Source: a bacterium (lineage in GTDB: Archaea > Nanoarchaeota > Nanoarchaeia > Woesearchaeales > UBA10216). Taken from it: a stretch of 23,836 bases of DNA. Position 1 is the first letter of the stretch, and every line of letters begins with the position of its first letter. The DNA lies in contig JAAGZO010000221.1 of NCBI GenBank assembly GCA_024206195.1, positions 1 to 23,836 of the forward strand. Reading direction: 5' to 3'. Of the stretch, positions 1 to 8,729 are shown in pieces. Position numbers and translations under genes: made by a program. The notes beneath the pieces were generated by a model. It was not told the origin of the DNA and ran no database searches. It saw only the letters and a list, made by a program, of their open reading frames with translations.

Positions 1-1
1 G

Positions 2-2119
2 TCTGTGGCTCCTGGTTGGTATATTGATGAAGTTTTAATTGAAACTGGAGAATTAACTTATAACAATCCCGAGGATTGGGAATCTGGCATTGATGATTGG
101 CATGCGAATTATGGCACCTGGGAGATTGGAGAACCGACAAGCGGGCCGGGAGAAGCATACGAAGGTTCTTATTGCGCAGGTACGATCCTTGGTGGTGATT
201 ACTGCGATGGTATCAGTTCCCGTTTGATTAGCCAATCTTATACTATTCATGGAAGCGAACAAAATCCTCGATTACGATTCTGGCATTGGTACCATTTTAA
301 CTACGGTGATTGGGGTAAGGTACAGGTTCGTGTAGTAGGTGATACTATATGGCAGACACTTGAGGATGGATATTATGGTTATGGTAGTCCCGGTGGTTAT
401 ACAAGTGGTGGAATTTGGGTTCAACCATACCTCCTCCTAAGCAATTTTGCCGGCCAGGAGATTGAATTTTCTTTTTGGTTTTATTCAGAACCTGGATCAG
501 TGGCTCCTGGTTGGTATATCGATTTAATACATATCGAAGCAGATGATCTTGGTACTATAGATGGATATGTTAAGAACAACGGAGAAGTATATATTGAGGA
601 CGTTTATGTTCGATTAGAAGGTACGGGGATCAATGCTATGACCAATTCATCTGGTTATTATTGTCTTTCCCTCATCGAACCTGGTACTTATGATGTATCT
701 TTTGCTCATCCTAATTATTTAGATACGATACTGCCTGGAAATGAAGTAGAACTAAATGATACAACTCACGTTGATGATTTAGTGTTTCAGATTGTTTTTG
801 AAACACCTGTCGAATATGCTGTTGGAGATCAGCCATCATCAGTTTTCTCTGCGCTTCTTAACGATGACGAAGAAATAGATTTAGCGGTTGCAAATTTAGT
901 ATCGAATAATGTTTCAATTTTAATGGGAAACAGCGATGGTACATTTCAGGAACCACGATTTTACAATGTCGGTAGCTATCCATCATCAATATTCGCTGCT
1001 TTTATAAATGATGATAATGATAACGATCTAATCGTCACCAATTCAGGCTCTGGTAGTATAACGATACTGCTAAATAATGGCTCTGGAGTCTTTGAAATTG
1101 ATACTACTTATGAAATTGGTGTTTCACCCTCGTCAGTATTTGCAGCTAATTTGGATGATACCAATGGGATGGATTTGATCGTAACCAATACTGGCTCAAA
1201 TAATATCTCAATACTTCTAAATGACGGTAACGGAAACTTTCCGAGTATTGAGAACTATGATGTTGGTGATGAGCCTTCTTCTGTTTATGCTTCCGACTTC
1301 AACAACGATAATAATATTGATTTAGTTGTTACTAATTCTATTTCTAACAATATCTCGGTACTATTAAATGATGGAGATGGGACATTTCAAACCGCTGTTC
1401 ATAGTGCGGTTTATAATGGACCAATTTCTGTATTCTGTGAAGATTTGGATAATGATGCTTATAATGATATCGCAGTAGTGTATTCCGAAATTGATAGCAT
1501 CTCAGTTTTTATTAACGATCGCACAGGATCTTTCCCAAGTCCAACCGGTAGTTACGATTCTAAGGGCAGTGGTTGGGATATATTTGGAGCTGATTATGAT
1601 TCAAGTGAATTCATCGATTTAGTAATAACGAATCATTTGGATAATAGAGTTACTGTTTTATTCAATAATGGTGAGGGTGGTTTCGAGGAGAATGTATACT
1701 ATGATTTAGGTATTGAGCCATCATCAGTCATCTCTGCTGATTTTAATAATGATAATAAATTTGATTTGGCTGTGGCTATTACTGGTACGGACAGTGTATC
1801 AATTTTAATTAATGAATATGAACGGATAGATAATATCCTTGAAACTCAGATACCCCATCATTCTAAGATACTCTGGAATTATCCCAATCCTTTCAACGCC
1901 TCAACTAATATATCATTCAACTTAGAACAAAAGTGTGATGTGAATCTCAATGTTTATAATCTTTTGGGTCAAAAAGTAATTACCTTAGTTGATCAAAAGC
2001 TGAAAGCCGGCCATCATAATGTAAACTGGAATGCTTCGGAGTATTCATCCGGTATCTATTTCTATAGATTGACAATTAATAAAGAAGCATTTGCTAGGAA
2101 GATGACTTTATTGAAGTAG
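2..2119 (+). CDS. T9SS cargo, 5'-truncated: jelly-roll/MAM-like domains, carboxypeptidase-regulatory-like domain, seven FG-GAP repeats, sorting domain
   Basis: The frame is open to the left edge, so the true start lies outside the window; the GTG at 5 is not a start. The first residues (SVAPGWYIDEV) repeat around residue 165 (SVAPGWYIDLI). That shows the end of one jelly-roll/MAM-like (immune-inhibitor-A or choice-of-anchor type) domain followed by a complete copy at about residues 22-175, counting from the GTG. Next come a carboxypeptidase-regulatory-like beta-sandwich (about 181-262; IDGYV...SSGYYCLSLIEPGTYDV), seven FG-GAP/VCBS-type repeats of about 48 residues (265-612) with Asp/Asn-rich loops such as DFNNDNNID, and a T9SS type A sorting domain (622-704; NYPNPFNAS to KMTLLK). 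By family knowledge this is a secreted or cell-surface protein whose FG-GAP repeats probably form a seven-bladed propeller. The function is likely adhesion or binding; no enzymatic motif is visible in the part present. Confidence 0.9.
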   Translation, partial: SVAPGWYIDEVLIETGELTYNNPEDWESGIDDWHANYGTWEIGEPTSGPGEAYEGSYCAGTILGGDYCDGISSRLISQSYTIHGSEQNPRLRFWHWYHFNYGDWGKVQVRVVGDTIWQTLEDGYYGYGSPGGYTSGGIWVQPYLLLSNFAGQEIEFSFWFYSEPGSVAPGWYIDLIHIEADDLGTIDGYVKNNGEVYIEDVYVRLEGTGINAMTNSSGYYCLSLIEPGTYDVSFAHPNYLDTILPGNEVELNDTTHVDDLVFQIVFETPVEYAVGDQPSSVFSALLNDDEEIDLAVANLVSNNVSILMGNSDGTFQEPRFYNVGSYPSSIFAAFINDDNDNDLIVTNSGSGSITILLNNGSGVFEIDTTYEIGVSPSSVFAANLDDTNGMDLIVTNTGSNNISILLNDGNGNFPSIENYDVGDEPSSVYASDFNNDNNIDLVVTNSISNNISVLLNDGDGTFQTAVHSAVYNGPISVFCEDLDNDAYNDIAVVYSEIDSISVFINDRTGSFPSPTGSYDSKGSGWDIFGADYDSSEFIDLVITNHLDNRVTVLFNNGEGGFEENVYYDLGIEPSSVISADFNNDNKFDLAVAITGTDSVSILINEYERIDNILETQIPHHSKILWNYPNPFNASTNISFNLEQKCDVNLNVYNLLGQKVITLVDQKLKAGHHNVNWNASEYSSGIYFYRLTINKEAFARKMTLLK

Positions 2120-2154
2120 AATAATATTATAAACATTTTGCTAAGGAGTGTCTT

Positions 2155-3795
2155 ATGAAGCGTAGTTTTACTTTTGTTTTTCTCCCAATATTATCAATCG
2201 TTTTGTTTCTATTTATCGGATGTAGCGAGGACACTGGAGTTACTCCTGATCCCGCTGATATTACTGCTGCTCAAGCGAAGGTGGATACAGCTAATGGTTT
2301 ATTGGAGGATATTCTCTTCGATCTTGTTAATTTAGAAGAGATTGAAGAACCTGATGAAATCGATTTTTCAGATGTTTATGCTCTCTATTTGGAGGCATTG
2401 AGTTTAGACGGAAACAATGTGGGCGCAAACTTTGGAGCAGGTATCTTAGATATCATTATGCTGACTCAAGATGCCGAGTTTCAAGATGTTTTTGATCAGT
2501 GGAAGGAATTTTTAGAACGTGGAGATTATTTCGAAGTTGAAGGAGGTCCCAGTAGCTTATCATCAACAAAAGGTCCGGTTTTCCGTTTAGACGAAGTCTC
2601 TCTTCCTGTTAACCTTCCCTTTAACATAACAAGAGGATTTTGTCAGTTTTCTTTGGAAGATGATCCAACAATTAATGAATTACAAAATTTATTAATTAAT
2701 GATGTCCTACCTCGTGTTGATTATGCTATAGGTAGATTAGATAAAGTAACAGATAGTGATACTTTTACTTTTTATGTAACTCCCGAGATGCAAGGTGATG
2801 AGAACGAAGATAGAATTGAGCTTGATTTAACGGAGATATATGCTATGCTGGCTGGAGTTAAATCTCTTAAAGCCTTAATTCTTCATTTTTGCGCATATAA
2901 TATGAACTTAAATGCTTATACCTACCAAGAAATGGTTGCAGCATTATCTCAAGGTTCTCAATTTGCTACCCTGCATCCTGAAGGCCAGTCCCGGATGTCA
3001 ACAGCACTTGTTTCATGGAAGGGTGCCGCACAAAATCTGAGATCAGGTATAAACTTTTTCGAGAATGAATCGGATCCTCAATTTGATGATTTTATCCATT
3101 ATGATTCAGATCCTCAAGATAGTGCTAATCAAAGCAGGGATCTGGATTCATTGAAATTTTACCTTGATAAAGTAGAAAAAAGTCTTAACTCATCAGAAAC
3201 ATTTACGTTTAAAATTGGAGACACACAAAAGAATATAAACATTTCTTTATCATCATTTTATGATTCTCCAATACAGGATTTAAAAGCGTTATTCCCACCA
3301 TATACTGTTTATCCGGACACTCAGGACGTCGAATGGCAGTATTTCTCGAGGGATTCCACAATTCAGGCAAGTGTATACATAAGTACAGCTGGTTACTATG
3401 AATGGTATAGATCGGCCAGCTACCAATTTGGAAATCAGACTTCTTATTATGAAGACATTGATTTCTATGTGTCCGAGTTTGAATCTGCCTGGAGTGAACT
3501 GAGAGACCAGCTGTCTGATAGAGATTATGCTTATCTACGTATATCTTACTACGGTTCTCTAAGTCCAGGTAATCATCTAATAATCGGGAATTTGTATTAT
3601 TCATATTATATTCCTGTTCGATTTAGGTATATCCCCAAAATCATTTGGGAAGCTGATACTTTTGATGAATGGATTTTACCTGATCCCACTGTTGGGGGTC
3701 TTTTTCCCGATATAACAACTGATGCTATATTCAAAGGTATATTTGAAATAGATGGAGATGATTGGGAAAAGATCCAAACATGGAGATTGTGGTAA
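2155..3795 (+). CDS. Predicted lipoprotein of unknown function, helical TPR-like N-terminal part
   Basis: 546 residues. The start is supported by AAGGAG 8 bases upstream of the ATG. The N-terminus is a lipoprotein signal: MKR, a hydrophobic stretch, then FIGC with Cys23 as the expected lipidated residue. Phe at -3 is a loose fit to the lipobox. A Ser/Glu/Asp-rich linker follows. Residues about 36-125 are predicted helical and resemble a tetratricopeptide unit (VYALYLEALSLDGNNVGANFG). The middle stays helical with acidic loops, and the last third is rich in Tyr, Trp and Phe and more beta-like. There is no T9SS sorting domain. The next gene starts 17 bases after this stop, so the two are probably co-transcribed and their products may act together at the outer membrane. 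I do not recognise the family beyond lipoprotein. Confidence 0.88.
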   Translation: MKRSFTFVFLPILSIVLFLFIGCSEDTGVTPDPADITAAQAKVDTANGLLEDILFDLVNLEEIEEPDEIDFSDVYALYLEALSLDGNNVGANFGAGILDIIMLTQDAEFQDVFDQWKEFLERGDYFEVEGGPSSLSSTKGPVFRLDEVSLPVNLPFNITRGFCQFSLEDDPTINELQNLLINDVLPRVDYAIGRLDKVTDSDTFTFYVTPEMQGDENEDRIELDLTEIYAMLAGVKSLKALILHFCAYNMNLNAYTYQEMVAALSQGSQFATLHPEGQSRMSTALVSWKGAAQNLRSGINFFENESDPQFDDFIHYDSDPQDSANQSRDLDSLKFYLDKVEKSLNSSETFTFKIGDTQKNINISLSSFYDSPIQDLKALFPPYTVYPDTQDVEWQYFSRDSTIQASVYISTAGYYEWYRSASYQFGNQTSYYEDIDFYVSEFESAWSELRDQLSDRDYAYLRISYYGSLSPGNHLIIGNLYYSYYIPVRFRYIPKIIWEADTFDEWILPDPTVGGLFPDITTDAIFKGIFEIDGDDWEKIQTWRLW

Positions 3796-3812
3796 TTTAA
3801 ATCCTTAAAAAA

Positions 3813-5279
3813 ATGATCTTACTTATCACAATAGTATTCATGTTGTTGAGTATTGTTGGATCCACGAATGCTCAACAACATGATCCTTTAATTGGATATC
3901 TATTATCAATCAATGAGGATTGCTGGGATATCGGTGGTAACCTAACAACTATTAAACCTCCACAGCTTAGATATCCTTTAGATGTTAAAGAATCTACCAG
4001 TGGAGAAGTTTCTTTATCTGGAGTATATGCTGATTATTACAGGAAAGGGGCTCTGGAAACTTCTGATGCTTCATTCAGACGTGGTTTAGAGAGTAAAGTA
4101 CAATTTCAAGGACATCACCCTTTCCATTGGCTTGTTCATCTCAACAGCAGGAATAATAAATGGAGTTTAAAAATCCCTCACAAAAGCCACGACCAAGTCT
4201 TAGCAGCAAGCTATAATAACCGGTCAACTTTTATTGAAAGCAAAGCCAAATTAGATGCCGCAATTATTAGTTGTGGACTCAACACTGGGAAGATGACTCC
4301 TACGGAAATGTATTTTGCAGCGGGAATTGATTTAGAAAATAATGGGGCGATCGGCATACTATGGCAAAGAGAGTATAATAGACCTGAGTTTCAGTTCTTA
4401 AGGCGAGATGAGCAAGCTAATATAACTCTATACGGAATGCATGAAGGGATTAAAGGATGGATCGCATCTCCCCAAATCGGATTATTTAAGGCGGAAGTGA
4501 CCATACAACGCTATAACTGGTATCGAAGTTCAGAACAAAGATCGCAAACAACTTTGGATCCATGGGGCGCACAAAATAATTATCATGGATTTATAGCATT
4601 AGATGGAGATCATTTAAGGATTGTATTTGGACTGAGAGGACAGGAATTGGATCTGATGGCATATGGAAAGCAAGGCTCTTACCGCTATGCCAAAATCACC
4701 AAATTCGATTTAGACCTCAATGCAATGTTCTTGTCTCTTGAGTTCCAAGCAGCACGTAATAAAATAAGGTATATGATAGAAACTGAGTATCTAAAGTGGG
4801 ATGGTTCTGGTAGAGGCCATATTGAGTTCTGGCCTTTTACTTCAGGCTTAGTTGATTTTTTGGGAATGCGACGCTACTTTATCGCTACTTCTTCTGGAAA
4901 TCTATCTCGACTGCATCTTGCATTCTCAAATTTAATAAAAAATGCATGGCGGGGTACAATAGGAATAAATCTTGTTGATATCCGCCCTCAAGCAGAAGTG
5001 AACCATTGGCGTCCTGAGTTCCTTTTTTTCGGTAAGGAAGACGAACAATTCCATACTCTCGACACCTATAGGATATTGGCGAGTATGATACATTTATCGC
5101 TTAAGTATCAGCAAAATTCATGGGCAATACAATATTCAATTACTCAAGCAATTCCTATAAAGAGTTGGAAAAGGGCTACCGAACAACCTGATCAGCCAAC
5201 AAATCCTATTGAAGATAAAAAAGGATCTGGAGGATACGGTGGAGGTTTTCATAGGATAGATTTTCAACTGTATTTCTAA
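3813..5279 (+). CDS. Exported protein of unknown function, possibly an outer-membrane beta-barrel
   Basis: 488 residues. The N-terminal hydrophobic segment ends in STNA|QQ (cleavage about 20/21), a Sec signal although the n-region has no Lys or Arg. The mature part shows alternating polar and aromatic residues typical of beta strands, and the protein ends in RIDFQLYF. A terminal aromatic residue is the usual outer-membrane barrel signature. A Gly-rich turn (GSGGYGGGF) precedes the last strand. There is no T9SS sorting domain. No Shine-Dalgarno sequence precedes the ATG (only AAATCCTTAAAAAA), and the upstream lipoprotein gene stops 17 bases before it, so translation is probably coupled. The next in-frame ATG at 3840 has no better ribosome binding site. 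The barrel call is inferred from composition and the C-terminus; no named family was recognised. Confidence 0.85.
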   Translation: MILLITIVFMLLSIVGSTNAQQHDPLIGYLLSINEDCWDIGGNLTTIKPPQLRYPLDVKESTSGEVSLSGVYADYYRKGALETSDASFRRGLESKVQFQGHHPFHWLVHLNSRNNKWSLKIPHKSHDQVLAASYNNRSTFIESKAKLDAAIISCGLNTGKMTPTEMYFAAGIDLENNGAIGILWQREYNRPEFQFLRRDEQANITLYGMHEGIKGWIASPQIGLFKAEVTIQRYNWYRSSEQRSQTTLDPWGAQNNYHGFIALDGDHLRIVFGLRGQELDLMAYGKQGSYRYAKITKFDLDLNAMFLSLEFQAARNKIRYMIETEYLKWDGSGRGHIEFWPFTSGLVDFLGMRRYFIATSSGNLSRLHLAFSNLIKNAWRGTIGINLVDIRPQAEVNHWRPEFLFFGKEDEQFHTLDTYRILASMIHLSLKYQQNSWAIQYSITQAIPIKSWKRATEQPDQPTNPIEDKKGSGGYGGGFHRIDFQLYF

Positions 5280-5692
5280 GAAATCAATGTGGATGATTGC
5301 GACCCGTTGAAACAAGTAAAGGGGATGGGATTAGAACATAAAAAATAAATTCACAACACAAGCAATATAGATACAATTGGACTTCCCCTGAAAAAAAGTT
5401 ACGTTACAATTGCTATATATGGTTAAAAATTCAACTAACCTTCCATATACCTTCAAGTTATATGCTATATTAGTATTTTGAAAAACTCTCACCTTGCTTT
5501 ACTTACTTAGTCACAAGAAATATTGAATCTGATGATACTATTGGTTTATAATAGTTTTATATATATCAATTGAACATTATGTCCCATCACTCCCGCTACT
5601 TTTAACCGCCTAAAACCAATATTGTAAGTAACTGCTTGACAATATTAATTAAATAGATATCTTATGTTATATGCTTAATTAGGGAGCTTCAA
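5280..5692. other. Intergenic region, 413 bp, AT-rich
   Basis: I see no gene and no convincing terminator after the 3813-5279 gene. The only supported element is the promoter-like sequence at 5636-5663 just before the next gene. Confidence 0.6.
5636..5663 (+). promoter_or_regulatory. Sigma-70-type promoter for the 5693 gene
   Basis: TTGACA (5636-5641), a 16-base spacer and TATCTT (5658-5663). Transcription would begin roughly 20 bases before the ATG at 5693, with the Shine-Dalgarno AGGGAG inside that short leader. This is a consensus match only. Confidence 0.5.
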
Positions 5693-7636
5693 ATGAAATT
5701 TCCTCTATTCATTCTTTTTCTTTTGCTATACTTGACTTCAGTATTAGCAAACGCGGATCCAGGTGACACAATTTGGACTCGAACCTATGGAGGGGATCTT
5801 TCTGATAAAGCATACTGCATTCAGCAAACTGCGGATGGTGGATATATAATTGCCGGTTATACACAAAGCTTTGGTGCCGGAGGTTTCGATATCTATGTGG
5901 TCAGAACAGATTCTATGGGGGATACCCTCTGGACGCGTACATACGGCGGGACGGATGATGATATAGCCAATTCCGTTCAGCAGACATCCGACGGGGGATA
6001 TATTGTAGGTGGTACTAGTGCTGGTAACATGTATTTCTTTAAAACAGGCTCTATAGGGGATACTTTGTGGACTCGTACTTATGGAAGTGGGAATATAGGA
6101 TCAGTTCAACAATCATCAGATGGGGGCTATATTCTCTGTGGTGATTCAGGGTATGTGAAGGTAATAAAAACTAATCCCATTGGGGGCATTTTATGGACCA
6201 ATACATATGGAAGTGGTAATGATCGCGCATATTTTGCTCAGGAAACATCAGACGCTGGTATTGTTGTTTGCGGAAGTTATGATTCACCGGGATCAAACTG
6301 GGATATTTTTTCATTTAAAACCGACTCTATTGGTGATACCGAATGGATATACACCGACGGAGGGAATGATTCCGATGCATTCTATTGTATCCAGCAAAAT
6401 GCTGTTAATGAATATATAGCAGTTGGTTTTACTGGCGGCTCTGGTTATTATGAGAAAGATATATTGCTGGTTCAGATAGATTCTGAAGGGAATCCATCAT
6501 GGATTCGAACCTATGGTGGTGAAAATAGAGACATTGCAAGGGCAATACAAACAACATCGGATAATAATTATATAGTTGCCGGTGAAACTGCGAGTTATGG
6601 AGCCGGAGGCGCAGATTTCTATTTACTTAAAATAGAAGGTGAAGGTGAAAATGGACCTCCGGAAATCATGAACATTTCTCACGTTCCTCAAAATCCTTAT
6701 CCCGAACAAACATGCGAAGTATCAGCCAATATCACAGATCCGGTATTAATAGCATCAGTCGAAAATTCTCTACTCTGCTACAATGTTAACGGTGGCGGTT
6801 ACACATGTTTCCAGATGAACAATATTGCTGATTCGTTTTATGCAACTATCCCCGGACAATCTGTGGGAGACTCGGTCTGTTATTATATCATTGCCTGGGA
6901 TGATTTGGATGATACTACTTATTCAGATACAACATGCTATGAAGTTCTGCCGATACCGTGTCTGACATGCAATACGTATACTACTACTCCATTAGTTCCC
7001 AATGTTGATGGTACAATAATATGGAGCTTGAACGTAATGAACTGCGGACCAGGACCAGTTCCCGTATTTGCAGAGATCTACCCTACAGTAGGCGACTGTG
7101 CTTCAGGAACCCAGTACGATTTTAATATCAATCGACTGGTGATAAGCAATCTCAACGCCGGTGATTCAACTACTGTCGATTACTGGTACAGGCCGGGGAC
7201 AGTAACAAGCGTGACCGATGCGGCTATCACAATCGATGTTGGACCATCGATCGATTATTATATCGGTAGCTGTTGCTTTGAATTCAGATTTGCTTATGAA
7301 TTCGGCCGTCCGGGAACAGAGATATCCTTCGGTCCCGGTGAATGGGGTGAATTCAAGAGAGAAATCATCCCAATAACGTCAGCCTTAGTGCAAAATTATC
7401 CTAATCCCTTCAATGCCACGACCAATATCTCTTTCGATTTAGTTGAGGATGGTAATGCATCATTACAAATCTATAACCTCACCGGTCAGCTTGTTGAAAC
7501 ATTGGTGGATGGGCATATGCTTGAGGGACATTATAATATTAACTGGGACGCATCATTGTATTCCAGCGGTATTTATTTCTATAAGCTTATAACGGGTGAC
7601 AAGACATTTGCAAAACGGATGACATTACTCAAATAA
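5693..7636 (+). CDS. T9SS cargo: beta-propeller-like repeats, Ig-like domain, Cys module, sorting domain
   Basis: 647 residues. The signal peptide is cleaved near ANA|D (21/22), and AGGGAG precedes the ATG. Residues about 26-318 hold six repeats of roughly 45-50 residues with the pattern W-(T/I)-R-T-Y-G-G...(V/I)QQTSDGGYI(I/V)(A/V)G...D.LWTRTYGG. These are PQQ/delta-60-like blades common in secreted FCB proteins. An Ig-like domain follows (about 325-420), then a Cys-containing module (about 423-545) with CLTC, NCG, GDC and SCCFEF, shared with the 8999 gene product. The sorting domain is at 565-647 (QNYPNPFNAT to KRMTLLK). The protein is secreted or surface-anchored; a binding or adhesive role is inferred and no catalytic motif is seen. 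A GNRA-loop terminator follows 24 bases after the stop. With its own promoter and terminator it is probably monocistronic. Confidence 0.92.
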   Translation: MKFPLFILFLLLYLTSVLANADPGDTIWTRTYGGDLSDKAYCIQQTADGGYIIAGYTQSFGAGGFDIYVVRTDSMGDTLWTRTYGGTDDDIANSVQQTSDGGYIVGGTSAGNMYFFKTGSIGDTLWTRTYGSGNIGSVQQSSDGGYILCGDSGYVKVIKTNPIGGILWTNTYGSGNDRAYFAQETSDAGIVVCGSYDSPGSNWDIFSFKTDSIGDTEWIYTDGGNDSDAFYCIQQNAVNEYIAVGFTGGSGYYEKDILLVQIDSEGNPSWIRTYGGENRDIARAIQTTSDNNYIVAGETASYGAGGADFYLLKIEGEGENGPPEIMNISHVPQNPYPEQTCEVSANITDPVLIASVENSLLCYNVNGGGYTCFQMNNIADSFYATIPGQSVGDSVCYYIIAWDDLDDTTYSDTTCYEVLPIPCLTCNTYTTTPLVPNVDGTIIWSLNVMNCGPGPVPVFAEIYPTVGDCASGTQYDFNINRLVISNLNAGDSTTVDYWYRPGTVTSVTDAAITIDVGPSIDYYIGSCCFEFRFAYEFGRPGTEISFGPGEWGEFKREIIPITSALVQNYPNPFNATTNISFDLVEDGNASLQIYNLTGQLVETLVDGHMLEGHYNINWDASLYSSGIYFYKLITGDKTFAKRMTLLK

Positions 7637-7660
7637 TTAACTGCAATTTCGATTAGATTG

Positions 7661-7688
7661 CGGGTTGGGAGAAATCTCAGCCCGTTTT
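7661..7688 (+). terminator. Intrinsic terminator with GAAA tetraloop, copy 1
   Basis: Stem CGGGTTGGGA (7661-7670), loop GAAA (7671-7674), stem TCTCAGCCCG (7675-7684), then TTTT. All ten pairs form, including two G-U wobbles. The same stem recurs after the 15480 and 22028 genes with only the loop changed. Confidence 0.9.
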
Positions 7689-7754
7689 AAGTTATCCCCC
7701 ACCCGGTACTCTCGAATTGCGAAAAAATACTATCGGGATTCAGGGATTGGTGAG
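7661..7754. repeat. Dispersed intergenic repeat, copy 1 (terminator plus tail)
   Basis: The terminator is followed by a tail including CCCGGTACT, AATTGCGAAAA and ATACTATCGG. The same order of blocks occurs after the 22028 gene (23075-23165) as CTCGGTACT, AATTTGCGAAAA and ATATTATCGG. The match is clear over roughly 80 bases with a few small gaps and fades afterwards. Confidence 0.7.
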
Positions 7755-8078
7755 GAGCACACCCATGGCGAAATCCACCTCTAAAAGCCAGTTCCCTAAT
7801 TTGAGATTCAATTAAGTAAAATTGTAGATAACCCCGCTAAAACTATCTTGTATTTAAAATAGTAATTTCGTCCCACTTGTTTTCAAGGTTTACATTTCAA
7901 CTAATATACATAAATCATATTCTCATTAATTTCCTAATCTTTTTGGTATATTTCTATTGCAAGTAAATACAAGTATTGATAAATTTAGATATGCCCTGTG
8001 ACTTCTTTTGACAAGCTACAATGGGTGGGTATTGATTTTGAAATAAAGAACCTTCTATAATAATTAAGGAGTGATATT

Positions 8079-8729
8079 ATGAAAAAGATTATCGCAGTAT
8101 TGCTAATTATCGCTTTTAGTTCTACAGCAGTTGCGCAGGATTTAATCAAGCTAAAATCTATTGATGGCCCAATAGAATGTGTAATATTCACTGTGATTGA
8201 TGGTTTTGTTTTCTATAAGAAGTTGGATTCGGAAAGGACACTTAAATCGGCTACCGAAGAAATAGAATGGATGAAATACGAAAAAAGCCAAGGTATTGTT
8301 TACTTTGGAGACAAACCGACTGGGTCCACTGAAGAATCTGGTTCAGATAAGGAAATCCAATCAGAAGAAAAATCCAAGAATGTTACTGAGAAAAAGCTTA
8401 TAGATGAGAATGGTGGCTATGAGACAGGATTCATTGATGGTAAAACAGCCGCATCAGATAATTATTCGGGAGGAGGGTGGTTCGCTGGGGGACTTGCTAG
8501 CGGTTTAGTATTAGGATTAATTGGAGCCGGAATTATTACAGGTATTAGCCAATCCGGAGATGTTGACCCTCCTACAATGCATAGAATGGCGATTAAAGAA
8601 AGGTCTGATTCTTATAGAATGGGATATTTTGATGGTTATTCCAAGAAAGCTAAGAAGAAGAGACTTGGAAACAGTTTGGTTGGGGGAATTTTGGGCACAG
8701 CCGTAATTGTGGTTGTACTACTAAATTAG
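8079..8729 (+). CDS. Exported/membrane protein with duplicated Y-x-x-G-(F/Y)-x-D-G motif and Gly-rich hydrophobic segments
   Basis: 216 residues, with AAGGAG upstream of the ATG. The signal peptide ends AVA|Q (19/20). The N-terminal half of the mature protein is a small beta-like domain (about 20-78), followed by an acidic linker rich in Ser, Glu and Lys (79-110). The C-terminal half is an internal duplication. YETGFIDG (114-121) leads into a Gly-rich hydrophobic segment (about 133-155, GG/GxxxG spacing). YRMGYFDG (179-186) plus a Lys/Arg cluster then leads into a second segment (about 197-215, GGILGTAVIVVV). It probably sits in a membrane through these two helices. There is no sorting domain, and it lies alone between two T9SS cargo genes. 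I do not recognise a named family. Confidence 0.85.
   Translation: MKKIIAVLLIIAFSSTAVAQDLIKLKSIDGPIECVIFTVIDGFVFYKKLDSERTLKSATEEIEWMKYEKSQGIVYFGDKPTGSTEESGSDKEIQSEEKSKNVTEKKLIDENGGYETGFIDGKTAASDNYSGGGWFAGGLASGLVLGLIGAGIITGISQSGDVDPPTMHRMAIKERSDSYRMGYFDGYSKKAKKKRLGNSLVGGILGTAVIVVVLLN

Larger units (their letters stand above)
7637..8078. other. Intergenic region, 442 bp
   Basis: It contains the terminator at 7661-7688 and a dispersed repeat extending to about 7754. From there to the next Shine-Dalgarno (AAGGAG before 8079) I see no gene. A possible promoter with TTGACA at 8008-8013 and TATTGA at 8030-8035 precedes the next gene but is weak. Confidence 0.6.

Noticed and set aside
5..7. GTG as the start of the first gene
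   Set aside because: The frame is open upstream and the first residues repeat an internal domain end (SVAPGWYID), so the gene is truncated at the window edge.
3209..3604. 131-codon reading frame on the minus strand inside the lipoprotein gene
   Set aside because: It is a shadow of the real coding frame, with no Shine-Dalgarno and no recognisable protein character.
7771..7815. Short frame starting ATGGCGAAATCC downstream of the first terminator
   Set aside because: Only 16 residues, a poorly placed ribosome binding site and no recognisable product.
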